From Apoda limacodes (lineage: Eukaryota; Arthropoda; Insecta; Lepidoptera; Limacodidae), in assembly GCA_946406115.1 (NCBI GenBank), contig OX291557.1, positions 8,092,501 through 8,156,500 on the forward strand: DNA of 64,000 nt, written 5' to 3'. The notes under the pieces were generated by a model. The model searched no databases, was not told where the DNA came from, and saw only the letters and a program-made list of their open reading frames with translations. How positions within the stretch are numbered: the stretch's first letter is position 1; every line of letters begins with the position of its first letter. The position numbers and the translations under genes were made by a program. Positions 10,723 through 22,224 of this stretch are shown here, piece by piece.

Positions 10723-10899
10723 GCCTCTTTTCTGGAGGCTTGGGCCATATAGAGTCAGTCTACCGCACTGACTTAGTGTATCTTAGCGGACGTTTGTCGA
10801 GCTACTAGTAGTAGTGCAGAGGCACAGGCCTCTTTTCTGGAGGCTTGGGCCATATAGGCAAGTCTACCCGCACTGCCTTTATATGGACTTTGTCGAGCT
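10723..10899. repeat. two copies of a hairpin-rich module (structured RNA or DNA candidate)
   Basis: Module 1 starts at 10723 and module 2 at 10828. Both begin with a GCCTC-TTTTCTG-GAGGC hairpin, continue CTTGGGCCATATAG, have a second hairpin around TCTACC(C)GCA, and end with TTGTCGAGCT (10795 and 10890). The stem of the second hairpin differs between copies but stays paired: AGTCAG with CTGACT in module 1, GGCA with TGCC in module 2. In module 2 the outer sequence CTATATGG on one strand also pairs with CCATATAAAGG. This is what one expects of a selected structure, though two copies are weak evidence. Confidence 0.7.
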
Positions 10900-10992
10900 A
10901 AGTAGCTATTCTCGCCTTTAGCTGATTATACAGCGTTATGTTTAATTATAATTGTTATGACTATTTAACGATTTCTTAAACATGGAAGAAAA

Positions 10993-11040
10993 GCGGTCAC
11001 CCATCCAAATACTGACCACGGTCGACGTTGCTTAACTTCG
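10993..11040 (-). ncRNA. 5S rRNA-like block (internal control region)
   Basis: Reverse complement: CGAAGTTAAGCAACGTCGAC followed by CGTGGTCAGTATTTGGATGG and GTGACCGC. This matches the 3' half of insect 5S rRNA around box A (GAAGTTAAGCAACG) and box C (AGTACTTGGATGGGTGACCG). The 5' half of 5S is absent; upstream (11041-11160, minus) is unrelated GC-rich sequence including GCCGCCGCACCACAAGCATC. Directly after GACCGC comes TTTTC, a possible polymerase III stop. I take it as a 5S-derived promoter or head of a SINE3-like unit inside a larger element, and not a functional 5S gene. Confidence 0.75.
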
Positions 11041-11237
11041 CTTATCGTTTCTGATAGACGAATGCGACTGTTTGCTGGATGCTTGTGGTGCGGCGGCAAA
11101 GAGGAGATCTCCTGCCAGGCGAGGTGTTATGCCTGGGGACCGCCGTGGTTCACTTATCATTCTGTTCGGTTTTCTATATATACTCATCGACAGAAGAAAC
11201 TTTGATAGCGCGATGTAGGACGCGTGACGTCAGCCTT

Positions 11238-11270
11238 GCTTGTAGCGGTATGATATGATCCGCTACAAGC
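11238..11270. repeat. 11-bp perfect hairpin
   Basis: GCTTGTAGCGG (11238-11248) pairs exactly with CCGCTACAAGC (11260-11270) across an 11-nt loop. It lies within the non-coding element. Confidence 0.8.
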
Positions 11271-12070
11271 TTTACAATTCTCAGAAAATAATTAACTGTA
11301 GGTTTCTCGCATAAACTGATACTAATTTGACGCACAAAACCCTACAATAAACAATTATTTAAAGTTAAAAGCCAACACGAAATCCTATGAAGGACAGTGA
11401 TGAGATTCATTCAATTTTGAAAATGCAGGTATTTACTTAAACGAAAAGAAAATTCGTTCAAAGGGATACTAGTTGATTAATTTCAACGAAAATGTTTAAT
11501 ATTTTAAAGCAGGTATTTTATTTGTTTCGACTAAAACAATAGTTTCAGCTTAAAATATCAGATTTTGAGTCAAGAATCTAACAAATTCTGTTAAAATTAT
11601 TATTTTCTCTAATTCAAAACAATATTATCTTAACTGAACATTTCAGTGGGCTTTGATTTAAGATACAATTATTTTCATCGAAAAATATAGTTTTTAATAA
11701 GTGACGTCGCAGATTTAAGAAAACCATGATTTTGGCGCAAAATAAATTATATTAAAACAAAATAATTTTTTTTTTCAAACGAAGAAAAATAAAATGTTGC
11801 ATATAAAAATGTATTTATTTCATACAAGAACATTAACTGTCTTAGGGTAATTAATTTGAGTTTGGTTGATCTAAAACGAACATTTATTTGGTTAAAAAAA
11901 AATGTGTTCATACGAAAAGAAGTTTATCAATTTCGATTGATAAAATGATTTTTTTTCAGGGAAATAATATTGCCTTCTGTGAACAAAATATGTCCAAAAT
12001 AGTTGGATTTCTTGACTGAATGCAAATTATTTTGGTGGAATAGAACTTGGAAACTCTTTTTTTTCCGTGC

Positions 12071-12165
12071 GCACTGGACAAACTGGGTATTTACAAAAAA
12101 AAAGTATATAAGTATTTGTATCCGTTGTCTGATTAATTCTTGTATATATATTTATATATAGATAT
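12071..12165 (+). mobile_element. tRNA-derived SINE, right half of the split copy
   Basis: GCACTGGACAAAC continues the SINE interrupted at 10261. GTATTTGTATCCGTTGTCTG matches GTATTTATATCCGTTGTCTG in the SINE at 63.8 kb. A TA-rich tract follows. Confidence 0.75.
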
Positions 12166-12420
12166 ATAATCTGAGTCTCGGAAACGGCTCCAACGATTTT
12201 CATGAATTTTTGTATATAGCGGGTTTCGGGGGCGATAAATTGGTTTTATTGTTATAAAACGTCATTTTATCCGTGTTTTAAGGCAATGATTAACTGAAAA
12301 ATATGACTCTTCCTGACATCTATTGGCGAGTAGTAATACTATTATTTTCACCGACACATCAACAAGCTACTTGACAATAGATGGCGTTGTTAAAAAAACG
12401 AGCAAGGCTTGGTCCCCAGG
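12166..12420. repeat. dispersed repeat (second copy near 56560-56710)
   Basis: Contains CTGAGTCTCGGAAACGGCTC, a common lepidopteran repeat opening, and a long block including GACATCTATTGGCGAGTAGT and AATACTATTATTTT that is found again at 56647. The upstream pieces (AAAACGTCATTTTATCCGTG here, AAAACGTTGTTTTATCCATG there) also align. Confidence 0.7.
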
Positions 12421-13439
12421 TACTTATTGTTAATTTAATAATTTCGAAATGATAAAAAACTTTTTTATGTTCTTTTTTTCTAAATTAGTAAAGAACCCTC
12501 AATTGCAATTAAAACTACAATTTAAATTTCTTTAAGTAACAAAGTAGGACCGGCGGCAAAATAAGACTAACATGTCACGTATTTATTCAATCCCCTATTC
12601 TTTAAGAACTTGTTTTCTTTGGATAAGGTTTTCTGTTTTTATTTTTCAGCCGAGTAACAAGTGCGAGGCGTGCTTCATGTAGGTAGTAATCCGAAAATAT
12701 TGCTAAGGGCAACAGGCAACGTGACTAATCTCTACAATATTTCATGAAGATATGGAAGTTTTTTTACTTTTGTATCGTAAAACTTACTTTAATAATGAGC
12801 CCGGTGAATCTATCGCTACAAGAATTTGCCCTTAACCATTTTAGGGATCCTTCGGCAAACAGTGCCAACGGGACCGGGTCTATATGTACATATAAGAATA
12901 TTTAAATAATAGTTTGTTTGTTTTTAAAACTATTTATCCGATGGAACTTCGTTGAGTTGTTTTGTAAACGGCCGGAAGAAAATCTCAATTAGTTCTTTCG
13001 TAGGTACCATGATTAAATGCCCTGAAGCTAAATTATCTAAGGACATGCTCTACCTTAATTTCGTTTAATTTGAAAATCTTAAATGCATTTGTCTCATAAA
13101 TTTCCTGGAAAATCCAGTGCGCCCGTTTTGGGCAATTAACATGGGATTTAAAGAGCATTTCGGGTTTAAGTGAGGGGAGAAGCTTTTTATGGCCGTACCT
13201 TTTAATTAGATCTTCTGGTAGGAAGGATATGGGCTGGTAATGTGAGTATGTTTTTCTAACTCATAATCGTTGTATTATATTTATTATATTATATATATAT
13301 ATTTATTATTAATTATATTATACTATATCTCTTATTTAAATAAGTAATTATATTCTTTCTTCCGTCTTGACTAACAAATATGGATATTTTTAACGAAACA
13401 TATTACATTACACAATACATTAATCAAAACAAAATATAC
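12421..13439. other. no gene recognised
   Basis: AT-rich, with a (TA)-rich stretch at about 13270-13330. No coding signal. Confidence 0.5.
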
Positions 13440-13720
13440 CCATTTGGTCACCCTAAAAGTCTATTCTAAATATTGGTAAAAGAATTTTTAATATCGGATG
13501 AGTAGATTCGGAAATTACCTTCTGCATCCAAAGTCACACAAACATGCAAACTTTATCTCTTTTTAATATAACAAAATATAGCCTATGACCAACCCAGAAC
13601 GTTGATTCTACATTGGTAAAAGACTTTTTGATATCAGATAAGTAGAGTTAAGAAGATTACCTTTTACATCCGAATTCCAAACAAATCAAATCCAAACAAA
13701 CATCACATTAATGTAGGATA
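13440..13720. repeat. diverged tandem repeat, about 145-bp unit, two copies
   Basis: ATTGGTAAAAGAATTTTTAA ... GATGAGTAGATTCGGAAATT recurs as ATTGGTAAAAGACTTTTTGA ... GATAAGTAGAGTTAAGAAGA about 145 bp later. Non-coding; likely the internal part of a transposon tail. Confidence 0.6.
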
Positions 13721-13789
13721 TATTATTGTTTAAAAAAGGTACCTATGTGCTACGCGCACACAAAGCTTATAAATGACAGACTAATCAAT

Positions 13790-13862
13790 GAAAGCTGCGG
13801 TAACCACTTACCATCAAGCGGACCGTGGGCTTGTTTGCTAAATAAGTGGTATAAAAATGAAA
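13790..13862 (+). mobile_element. LINE 3' tail fragment
   Basis: GCGGTAACCACTTACCATCA, then AGCGGACCGTGGGCTTGTTT and GTGGTATAAAAATG match the 3' UTR end of the LINE at 58.85-58.92 kb. Confidence 0.7.
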
Positions 13863-15555
13863 GAATACCTACCAAGTAATTCAGATATTTGGTGTACAAA
13901 ACAATCTTTTAGACTATCGTCATGGGTAGAAATCAAGGTTTCTTTTTACTTTAATGATCCCAATAAATCTTTAACAACACAAACACAAAATTAGATAAAA
14001 ACTTATATTCATGACACTCCAAGCCGCACCTAAACAAGAATGCGAGCAATGTGCCCAAATGGGAACTTAAAGACGCACCGCTTCTTACAAAAAAAGAGGC
14101 AAATTACGCCTGTTTTTTCTTACTAATAAAGAAATTGTAGTTTACGAGTGACGCTGTTCGTGCGGGATTCATCCGCAGGGTTTATAGCCAGGGCCAGGTG
14201 GCACCACGCAGCCCGAGTCGAGCAGGGATTAACTTTAGTGTGTTTTATCGTATATCCGGGGCAGATATTTAGTAAATATATGTTTTATGGTGTACACATT
14301 CATATCTTTATGTTACTGGCTTATTAATGCCAAATTTTTTAAGAGGCGTAGGTGTAGAATCGACACAAAAATTATGTGTCAAAAATAATAAAAATGCAAT
14401 AATACTTATCTTTATCATTCCGCACCTAAAGGGCTGTTTGTCGTTAGTATGTTACGAGACTCAGTAACTCGAATCCTAAATAAGTTACAGATCTAAAATT
14501 CAGATGCCGATTAAAAATTGAATATCTATTAAATAAAAAAAAAACAAATAATTTTAGGGGAGGTCGCACATATGAAAAAAGAGGCGAAATTGGAGGTCAG
14601 GTTCTGGCATTAATCTTCCAAACTGCCTACACTTATTGATTATTTATGGCAGTGTGTGTGTGATTATCGTAGTCTGTGTATGTCAATCGTTTGTTTTGCA
14701 TTCAAAAATTTTGTTATTAACGTTGCTAAGCTACACGAACGACATATCTTTCCATCGATTCTTATAAAAAGTCTTCAACTATGAAAGCTATTAACTAGCA
14801 AAATATTCCTTTAGTGTAGTAGGTTTTACACAAAAAGAATCAACTCTACACAGCTGTGTAGACACGGATTTCTTTCTCTATATTATCGTGCACTCAACAC
14901 GTTCCGCTCGTTTATCGTCTCGACTCGACATTCTGACGTCCATAAAAACAATGGATTGTCGTATCGGCGACGTGAAGCCGGGCTGAGGCATTAGTGCTAA
15001 TGGGCTTATGATGTCAGCCTTTCCTTCCTGTCTAGCCACTACCACACGACGTCTTACGACAAACCTTTTATTTAACTATGCAATTTTACACGTGACGAAT
15101 GTTACAAAAAATAATAGATAACGTTACGATAGCAAAGCATAATAGGTACTAGCTTTTTCCGGATGTGATTGCGTTTGCGTATGAGATGACTTTTCATGAG
15201 AGGAAAGTCTCAAAATAAGTCTGTTGATGACGCAAATAAATAGCATGTTATACCTATTCAACACTCTTATAAATGAACGAATTTGTTTTATCTCCTTCTT
15301 TGTTCTTCTATGTAAAGTTACCAAAATCGGTCTAGTATTTTTTGTGATATCCGAACAAATATGTTTCAGATAAAAGATATTTTTACCAAACATATTTTAA
15401 GATAACACATCTGCTACAGTTTCATAATATAGTAAGTAAATAATCATAAACAGTTTTGTTTGAACTCATCTCAATTATTATTTGAAGTGATATTAGAAAC
15501 ATTTGAAAAGGCTATTTATAACTCTTGTTGTATCTATAGGGTAAAAAGTAAATAT
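13863..15555. other. no gene recognised
   Basis: No family signal. Slightly GC-richer patches at 14140-14240 and 14880-15055 are unassigned. Confidence 0.5.
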
Positions 15556-15705
15556 GATGATTATCGCAAAGCTGAAATATGAAAATTATGACAAAGCTGA
15601 AATATGAAAATTATGACAAAGCTGAAATATGATGACTTTCGCAAAGCTGAAACATGAAAATTATGACAAAGCTGAAATTTGATGGTTATCGCAAAGCTCA
15701 AAAAC
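15556..15705. repeat. 25-bp tandem repeat, 6 copies
   Basis: The core AAAGCTGAAAT recurs at 15568, 15593, 15618, 15643, 15668 and 15693, an exact 25-bp period. Two variants alternate: one with TTATCGC or TTTCGC before the core, one with TTATGAC. Confidence 0.9.
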
Positions 15706-16559
15706 GAAGATTGAAGAAGAACGTGATACATTATTTGATGAATAAGTATTTATCAAGAAAAGAAGGAATTGCTTCAGATAATGTTAACTAACCTTTGGTT
15801 ATCTCTACTTCGTACAACGATTAGCTTAGGTTATGGTTTTTGTTATTTGAGTTTGTAGCAGATACTTTCCAACTGATTAGTCCAGACAGAAGCTCTCTAA
15901 TTCGACGAAAGTGAACGTAACCATATGTAATGTAGCGTGAAATGATTGATAACTATGGACTGTTTGAAAGTTAAAAGAAATAAATCGATTTTCTTATAAT
16001 AAACCTTTTACTTTTTGCGATTAGAATTATTTGCTCTATAGATAGAAATCATGTTTTAAATTGTTTTTTTTAGTTAAGTTGAAATGGCTTCAAAGTTGCA
16101 TATTGCATTAGTGAAAAAGCTAAAGTACTTTTCCTCACTAGGGCGTTCCCATGATATTTTACAGTGAATAGTAAAATTGCTCTAACAACTGAATCAATTA
16201 GTAACTATGTACCAGAAGCCGGTCATGAACTTAAGGTACAGAATAAAGAATAGTACAGATAATTTAAGGGTGCGTAATGCCAAGTAGCCATAGACAAAGG
16301 CAGTCATATAATTATCGCCTCACACATTAATTCAATAACAAATTGCTATTGGGTTCGGTCGAAGACGAGTATTGCTCCTACAATTGCAACTCATTAATGT
16401 CGTGTATTTTTTTATTAGATATTAAAGCTATTATAGGAATTTAATTTTTACGAGTGTTGCCAGTGAAGAGAATATAATCAGATTTTTTTTTGTTTCAGGT
16501 AAGACGGTCTGAGTGGGGATTGTTAATAAGTATTAATTTTACAAAAAAAGATTCGAAGT
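15706..16559. other. no gene recognised
   Basis: AT-rich, no coding or RNA signal. Confidence 0.5.
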
Positions 16560-16745
16560 TTACCATAGACATAGAGAACTGGATAGAGCATTTCCTAGAC
16601 AGATGTGAAAAAAAATTGGTCGCAAAAGTGTGACAGGTTTCTGTCAAGCGAAATTGAGGTATCTTTCTAACTTGTCTAAATAAACTTCAACAAACAAAAT
16701 GGAGGATATTGACAAAAAGAGAAAAGAGGACAGGTTTGCTTTGTA
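16560..16745 (-). repeat. dispersed repeat, copy 2 (partner at 3025-3212)
   Basis: In reverse complement this aligns over about 185 bp to 3025-3212, including CCATTTTGTTTGTTGA and ACAAGTTAGAAAGA. Confidence 0.6.
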
Positions 16746-17205
16746 TCTTTCTATAGGATGCTTAATTCTGTGGGGCTATTGAAAACATTGAAATAGAATG
16801 TAAAAGATACACAATGTCAGTTTAGTGAAGATACTTCGTTATTGTTCTGAGGATGATACCAAAAAAAAAATGCGTAAGTGTTAGTAACTGTCTTTGTGTG
16901 GGTTGAGAATAGTGTTGTCTGCGTACACTATCGACATTGTGCATTATCGATATATTTATGCCTGTTATTGTCAGCGATGTTATTTGACGGTGAAAATATT
17001 TCTGCAAACATTAAAAATGTTCAGGGAATGCTCTTTAGTAAACAAAATACTTAAGCGGTTATATTTAATTAATGCTTTACGATTTGAGGGAATCCAAGAA
17101 CTTAAATATTGTTAATAGTGGATTGTATTGGAATTACAAAGTTGGATTCATTTTGGTAAAGACCTGTCTTGTGTGTAATGCTTCAGATCTAACGCTAGTC
17201 TAAGC
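16746..17205. other. no gene recognised
   Basis: No recognised signal. Confidence 0.5.
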
Positions 17206-17465
17206 AAAAGTAGGCCAAGTGCGTGTCGTATTAAGTTAGAGTGTAGAATGAAAATTATTGTGAATATCTACCACGGTACTAATACCGTGATTTTTTTTTG
17301 TATTTGTTGTTATAGCAGCAATAGAAATACATCTTGTGTGAAAATTTTATCTGTCTAACAGTTCATGAGATACAGCCTGGTGACAGACGGAGGGACGGAC
17401 GGACGGACAGCGGAATCTTAGTAATAGGGTTCCACTAATTAGCCTTTAGGTACGGAACCCTAAAA
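17206..17465 (+). repeat. dispersed repeat ending in GGTACGGAACCCTAAAAA
   Basis: Starts GTAGGCCAAGTGCGTGTCGT, has AGATACAGCCTGGTGACAGA followed by a GGAC run, and ends TAGGTACGGAACCCTAAAAA. The same order appears at 25946 and 29870. Non-coding; class uncertain, very common in Lepidoptera. Confidence 0.75.
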
Positions 17466-17819
17466 AGCAACACGATCCCTCTAGCTATTTTGGAGACACC
17501 CCGCACAAACTGACAGACATAGAAATTAAAAAACTTCAAATGGTTTCTTTAGTCAATTAAAAACTCTTTTATGTTTTCCTAACTTTCTTCAATGTACAAT
17601 TTTTTATTTCTACTGTATTTTAGTGAAGATTACATTAGGCAATTTTTTTTATTTACGATTATTGGCCTATGAAACGATATTATTATTATTTGTTACTTTA
17701 CGGAAATAACAGGCAATCCGCATAACGCAGGTAACTATACCTATCAAACTAGGTATTTTTAGTTGTTGCTTAACATATTTGTCAAAAATCAAAAACATAG
17801 TATAAGTAAAATAATAAAA
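17466..17819. other. no gene recognised
   Basis: AT-rich. Confidence 0.5.
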
Positions 17820-18122
17820 ACCGGCCAAGTGCCTGTTGTTCACGCATTAGTTACGGTTCCGTGGAATCAGAATTATTGCAAATAGCTTATAAAACTTATG
17901 AACCGATTTGGTTTCAGCCAATTTCAATTTAAATTAAAAAGACCTATTATCGTGTTTTTTTTTCAGATTTAAATAATACGAAGTTTAAAAGTTTTTTAAA
18001 AGAAATTTTTTAACATATAGAGCTTGTAACTCTATATTGAATTATAATCACAATTTTGATGCAAATGCTGTGAAATTATATGACATACGGACGGACATGA
18101 CGAGCTTACAAGGGTCCGTTAT
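17820..18122 (+). repeat. diverged copy of the GGCCAAGTGC repeat
   Basis: Begins ACCGGCCAAGTGCCTGTTGT and has GGTTCCGTGG. Near its end are ATACGGACGGACATGACGAG and AGGGTCCGTT. More decayed than the copy at 17206. Confidence 0.6.
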
Positions 18123-18645
18123 TGCCATTTGGCTACAGAAGACTATTAACCAAGTGCGCTCAAGTAATATTTGTAAGAAACATTATTAAATTTAAATTAC
18201 TCTGGATGTTGATAAATAATTACGGGAAAAAGTATCGATATACTGATACTTATGACGTCATCGTTTTGTCAAGCCCTAGCGTAACCAAACATTTTACAAT
18301 TTTACTTAAAATAACATTAATTAGACCCTTTCTATGTGTAATAATACCGCGTTTTACAAAGTAAACGAATATAATTACGTAGAAACAGTTTTCTGAGCCA
18401 TTTTTTTATCTTGTGCAGCGTTCCTGTAATAAGTATATCTCTTTTCCTGTTGGTCTTTAGCGTAGCGAAAAAATCCTAGGTCTGTGATTGCAAAGTCCAT
18501 AGAGCAGATTACAGAACTCGAAGTCTTTAAGTACGTAATTTGCTTGGCCGGTGGAGCAAATACAAATAATTAACAAAAGAAAATATTTTATACTACCTAA
18601 TTATGACATTAATGGCATAGCAAAAACATTTTTTTTGGGTAATAG
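18123..18645. other. no gene recognised
   Basis: Short chance frames only. Confidence 0.5.
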
Positions 18646-18902
18646 AATAGCTCTTTTCGTATGTACCTATATGCTGGTCCTTACAGCCCGACTGTTGAGA
18701 AACGGCCTGCTATCAACCGTGTCGAGGGTGATTTGGGACATATTACATCACGCGGGCCTACTGCAGGTTGCGGATGTCCTTTTGACGTATGCAGATTTCA
18801 CGAGGTTTTTCTTCACCAAAAGCCTATTGGTACACGCTGGGCTCGAACCTCCGTCCCTCAGAACGCGAGGCGGAGACCGAAACCACTAGGACACTACTGA
18901 CA
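18646..18902. repeat. dispersed lepidopteran repeat fragment
   Basis: Contains GACATATTACATCACGCGGG, GTTGCGGATGTCC, CACGAGGTTTTTCTTCACCA and GGGCTCGAACCTCCG, an order I recall from a common lepidopteran repeat whose consensus includes CACGATGTTTTCCTTCACC. A related piece lies at 61.2 kb. Two open frames here (18551-18900) are by-products. Confidence 0.5.
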
Positions 18903-19500
18903 CCATTGTACAGATAGTATAGATCTACTAAACTATACATTTTACAGTCATACCCGTACTACGACAAGAAACAATGGCGACAACACAACAAAAACAGTAA
19001 AACACCCACTCTGACCTTAGATGAAAACGATTGTATCGAAAAACAAGGCACTCGTAAAGTTTTATGATATTTCTATATTTATTGTCAGCAGAAGGGTTCT
19101 AGTATCTACAGAACAGGTAGTTGGTTGACCCGAGCAGAGCTGGCACGCCCGCTGTGGGGTTTCATTATCAGATAAGTCGCCTACTTATCCCTATTGTCTG
19201 CTCTATGGATGTCCTGCTGACCGGGATAGGAGTTCAATACGTAGGTCATGAAAATGGCTCATCCTCATACTATCTCAGTAAAACTAAACAATTAAATGAA
19301 TAAAGAAACCCGACTGCAAAAACATTATGAACTGAAAAGAAACAAACAAGTGCACCTAAAACATACCAAATATAAAATAACTATTCGCAGACGGAACTTG
19401 CTTTAAGGTAACTAGTGTCAGAAGAAGTGTTACTAACCACTACCTCCGTTGTACGATTTGTACCACTATTTTAACTCGCATTGAAATGAGTCCCGCCTGC
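18903..19500. other. no gene recognised
   Basis: No recognised signal. Confidence 0.5.
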
Positions 19501-19892
19501 TAATATATACTAATACATATTATTAATGCGAAAGTAACTCTGTCTGTCTGTCTGTTACCTCTTCACGCTTAAACCGGTACCGATTAAGACGAAATTTGGC
19601 ATGGAGATGGTTTGAGTTCTGGGGTCATGGGCTATCTGAAACGTTAAGTGTGCGTCGGTTTTTTTCTAAAATTGAGGAATTGCCGTTAAAATCCTACATC
19701 GGTAACCGAATTTAGTGCGGGTTGAACCGAGGGCAAATTTGGCATGCAGATAGATTGAGTCCCGGGGCAGGAAACGTCAAGAGCTACTTAAAAACATCAA
19801 GTGTGAGTCGGTTTTACTCTATAATTGAGATGTTGTCGTTGAAATCCTACATTGATAACCCAATTTAGGGCGGGTGGAACCGCGGGCAAAAT
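19501..19892 (+). mobile_element. RTE-like repeat, internally duplicated
   Basis: The order is TACTAATACATATTATTAAT, AACTCTGTCTGTCTGTCTGT, GAAATTTGGCATGGAGATGG, TTGTCGTTGAAATCCTACAT and GGGCGGGTGGAACCGCGGGC. The segment from TTTGGCATG to GGGCAAA appears twice, about 145 bp apart. Non-coding 3' portion of an RTE-type element. Confidence 0.75.
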
Positions 19893-19964
19893 TTAACTAC
19901 TAAAATATTTGGTATGGTTTAGGGGCACTTGTTTATTTCTTTTTAGTTTTGAATTTTAATTTTT

Positions 19965-20165
19965 TTCCCGACTCGCACTTGCCTATTTTATGTTACACTC
20001 GGGAGATGAATACTTTTCATTTGAGACATCATTTATCGAAATCGGTCCAGCCGTTTAGGCTACATGATGTCACAATGGAACGGACATACGCACATACCCA
20101 CATACATTCATACATACGTGCACGTGAAAAACATGAAAGTTTTTCTGGGTCAGTCGGGTAAAAGA
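19965..20165 (+). repeat. dispersed repeat fragment
   Basis: Includes CCCGACTCGCACTTGCC, ATCGAAATCGGTCCAGCCGT and a CATACATACAT-type run ending GTGAAAAACATG, typical of a common lepidopteran interspersed repeat. The open frame across it is incidental. Confidence 0.5.
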
Positions 20166-20499
20166 TGATTGCCAATAGCACAAAAATTATATTTATTGCA
20201 AGCTGTTTTTCCTTAAACATATTTAATTTAGTACATGTCTATCTGTTTGTATGCCAAATTCAGCTGCCTATACGTGATTTACTCAGCCCTAGAAAAATAT
20301 AAACAACGCAACGCAAGGAACGTTAACTAGAACAGGATATTGCCGCGCCATACAGATCATAGCAACTAACAGAGCGAGCGGCATTTATTTACTTATGTCC
20401 TATACCCAAACTATTTTCGGATTTGTGTAAACAAACATTCCTCTACATATTGAACTGAAAGCTACTTTTATTTGCGCCTTTTTAAGAGTAATGGCCACG

Positions 20500-20860
20500 G
20501 AACCATTGCGCAGGTCATACCAAAACTCTCCCCTGGCCTCTAAAGCCGTTGGCACTCTGTTACAATCCTGTGACCACTTACACAGAACACGCACACATTT
20601 GCACATATACTAACATGAATTATTTTTTTAGTGTTAGTAGTCACTTCTTCAGTAGGGCTTCTGTATGAAGTGTCTAAGGAGTGCCACTGTCCGTCGCTCC
20701 CTAGAGTTAACCCCGCCACACCTCTGTTACAATAACAGCAATTACAGCAACAAGTAGTTACTTTTCTGTGACTGCCCACACAGAACACGTACAGATTTGC
20801 ACGTATACATGCTTTATTCGTTTTTGTGGTTTTTGTATGAAGTGTCCGGGGTGTGGCCTT
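20500..20860. repeat. diverged tandem duplication, about 200-bp unit
   Basis: CACAGAACACGCACACATTT (20580) recurs as CACAGAACACGTACAGATTT (20779). TCTGTATGAAGTGTCTAAGG recurs as TTGTATGAAGTGTCCGGGGT. CTCTGTTACAAT precedes both copies. Confidence 0.6.
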
Positions 20861-22224
20861 ACACGATGACCATTTACTTAAGCGTTTCGTGATTTTGTTT
20901 CATTATTTCCGCAGCTGTTGGTATAATAATGTTGTTGAGCGTTGCGGTGTCACGCGATTATAGAATGAGGAGAAAATTATTACTATATGTACGTTTTTAT
21001 TGTATACGAATTAAACTAAATAATGACTTTAGGTTTTGAGGGGTAATTAAGTACGTAGCAGCAATTACGCCTGATTGCTGTCGCGTAAGGGTTGTTTGAA
21101 TATAAATTGCGAATTTTGGTGTTCTCGTATGCATATAATGTGTGTCCAGCTAAACTTGAAGACAAAATGTTATTTTACATAGATAAAGCTTAACTTTCGC
21201 TTGTTTAATTTGTACTTACCTAACTACAGAAAAAATGTTGGTATGTTTCGTGAGCAAAAAACTGGTGTACAGAAATTTCACATAAATGCAAAAGATGTAT
21301 TATTTTTTCTATGTTTTTAATGTACTAAATACATATTTTATTGCACTAATTATTTATAACTACTTATAGGCATTTAGCCTCTTTAAATGCGTTATTATCA
21401 TATATATAACTACATATTTGTCAAAAGTATATACATCCATAAAATGCCATTATTAATTTAAAAACCAGAGTTTTGATTGTATTTATAATTTAAATAAAAA
21501 CTTTGGTTATTTTAAATGATTAAATTTAGTGCCAATTTGTGCTTTTTGCGAATATGGTAAATAGCTTTATAATAAAGAGTTTCGGGTAGCGAACAATTTG
21601 TGGTTATAATTTATTTTTGCTGTGTTTTCGGTTATCGTTAGTAAATAACGATTTAAATAAAAAAATTCTGATGAAGGATTTCTATATTCAAAGTATTGAT
21701 CTAAACCGGGAAAAGCAATTTCGATTGTTTTTAATTTTATTTAAAAAAATTAAATTACTACATACTTCTATTTGTTATCACTAGGTGTACTTACTGAACA
21801 TACCTAAATTTATAAGGAACTCCTATACTATCAAAGTAATGCTTAAGTGTACAATCATAATTTCAAGTTCGTTTGTTTACGGCGCAGCACCGCCCGCCTA
21901 ATTAAACTGAAATATTACGATTTTAAGGACCCACGCCCGTTCTTAGTTCAGTACATCGTAAAGCTTACGAAAGTTGACATTTTAATGCTTTCCGCAGAGA
22001 AGTACATTTCTACTGTAATGCCTTTATCATTAATTTTATTTTAACTAATCAGGTAATTGATCAGTCATTTTGCAGTAAGTTTAAATAAACCCTAATCCAT
22101 GTACCTTATATACATATATTTATGTAAGCTTATACTTATTTACTTATACTTATTTTTTATTGATGCTTCTTTTATCACAGTTACTTCAGTCAAACATACA
22201 ATACTGATTAAAAATGTAAGAAGT
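20861..22224. other. no gene recognised
   Basis: AT-rich with chance frames only. Confidence 0.5.

Larger units (their letters stand above)
10259..12069. mobile_element. non-coding transposable element inserted in a SINE
   Basis: The boundaries come from the interrupted SINE. The left end is CACGGTAAAAAAG; the right end in reverse complement is CACGGAAAAAAAAGAG, so the termini form a short imperfect inverted repeat. The uninterrupted SINE reads CCCGCACTGG. Depending on where the edge is set, the target duplication is CG, or 4-5 bp (GCAC or CGCAC) shared with the terminus. No frame of 60 codons exists inside, so it is non-autonomous. It holds a perfect 48-bp hairpin (10431), two hairpin-bearing modules (10723 and 10828), a 5S rRNA-like block on the minus strand (10993) and an 11-bp hairpin (11238). 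The superfamily is not recognised. Confidence 0.75.

Noticed and set aside
10993..11110. Functional 5S rRNA gene
   Set aside because: The 5' half of 5S and its 3' terminal stem are missing; only the internal control region matches.
18551..18900. Two overlapping frames of 79 and 112 codons
   Set aside because: Fall on a dispersed repeat; translations have no protein family features.
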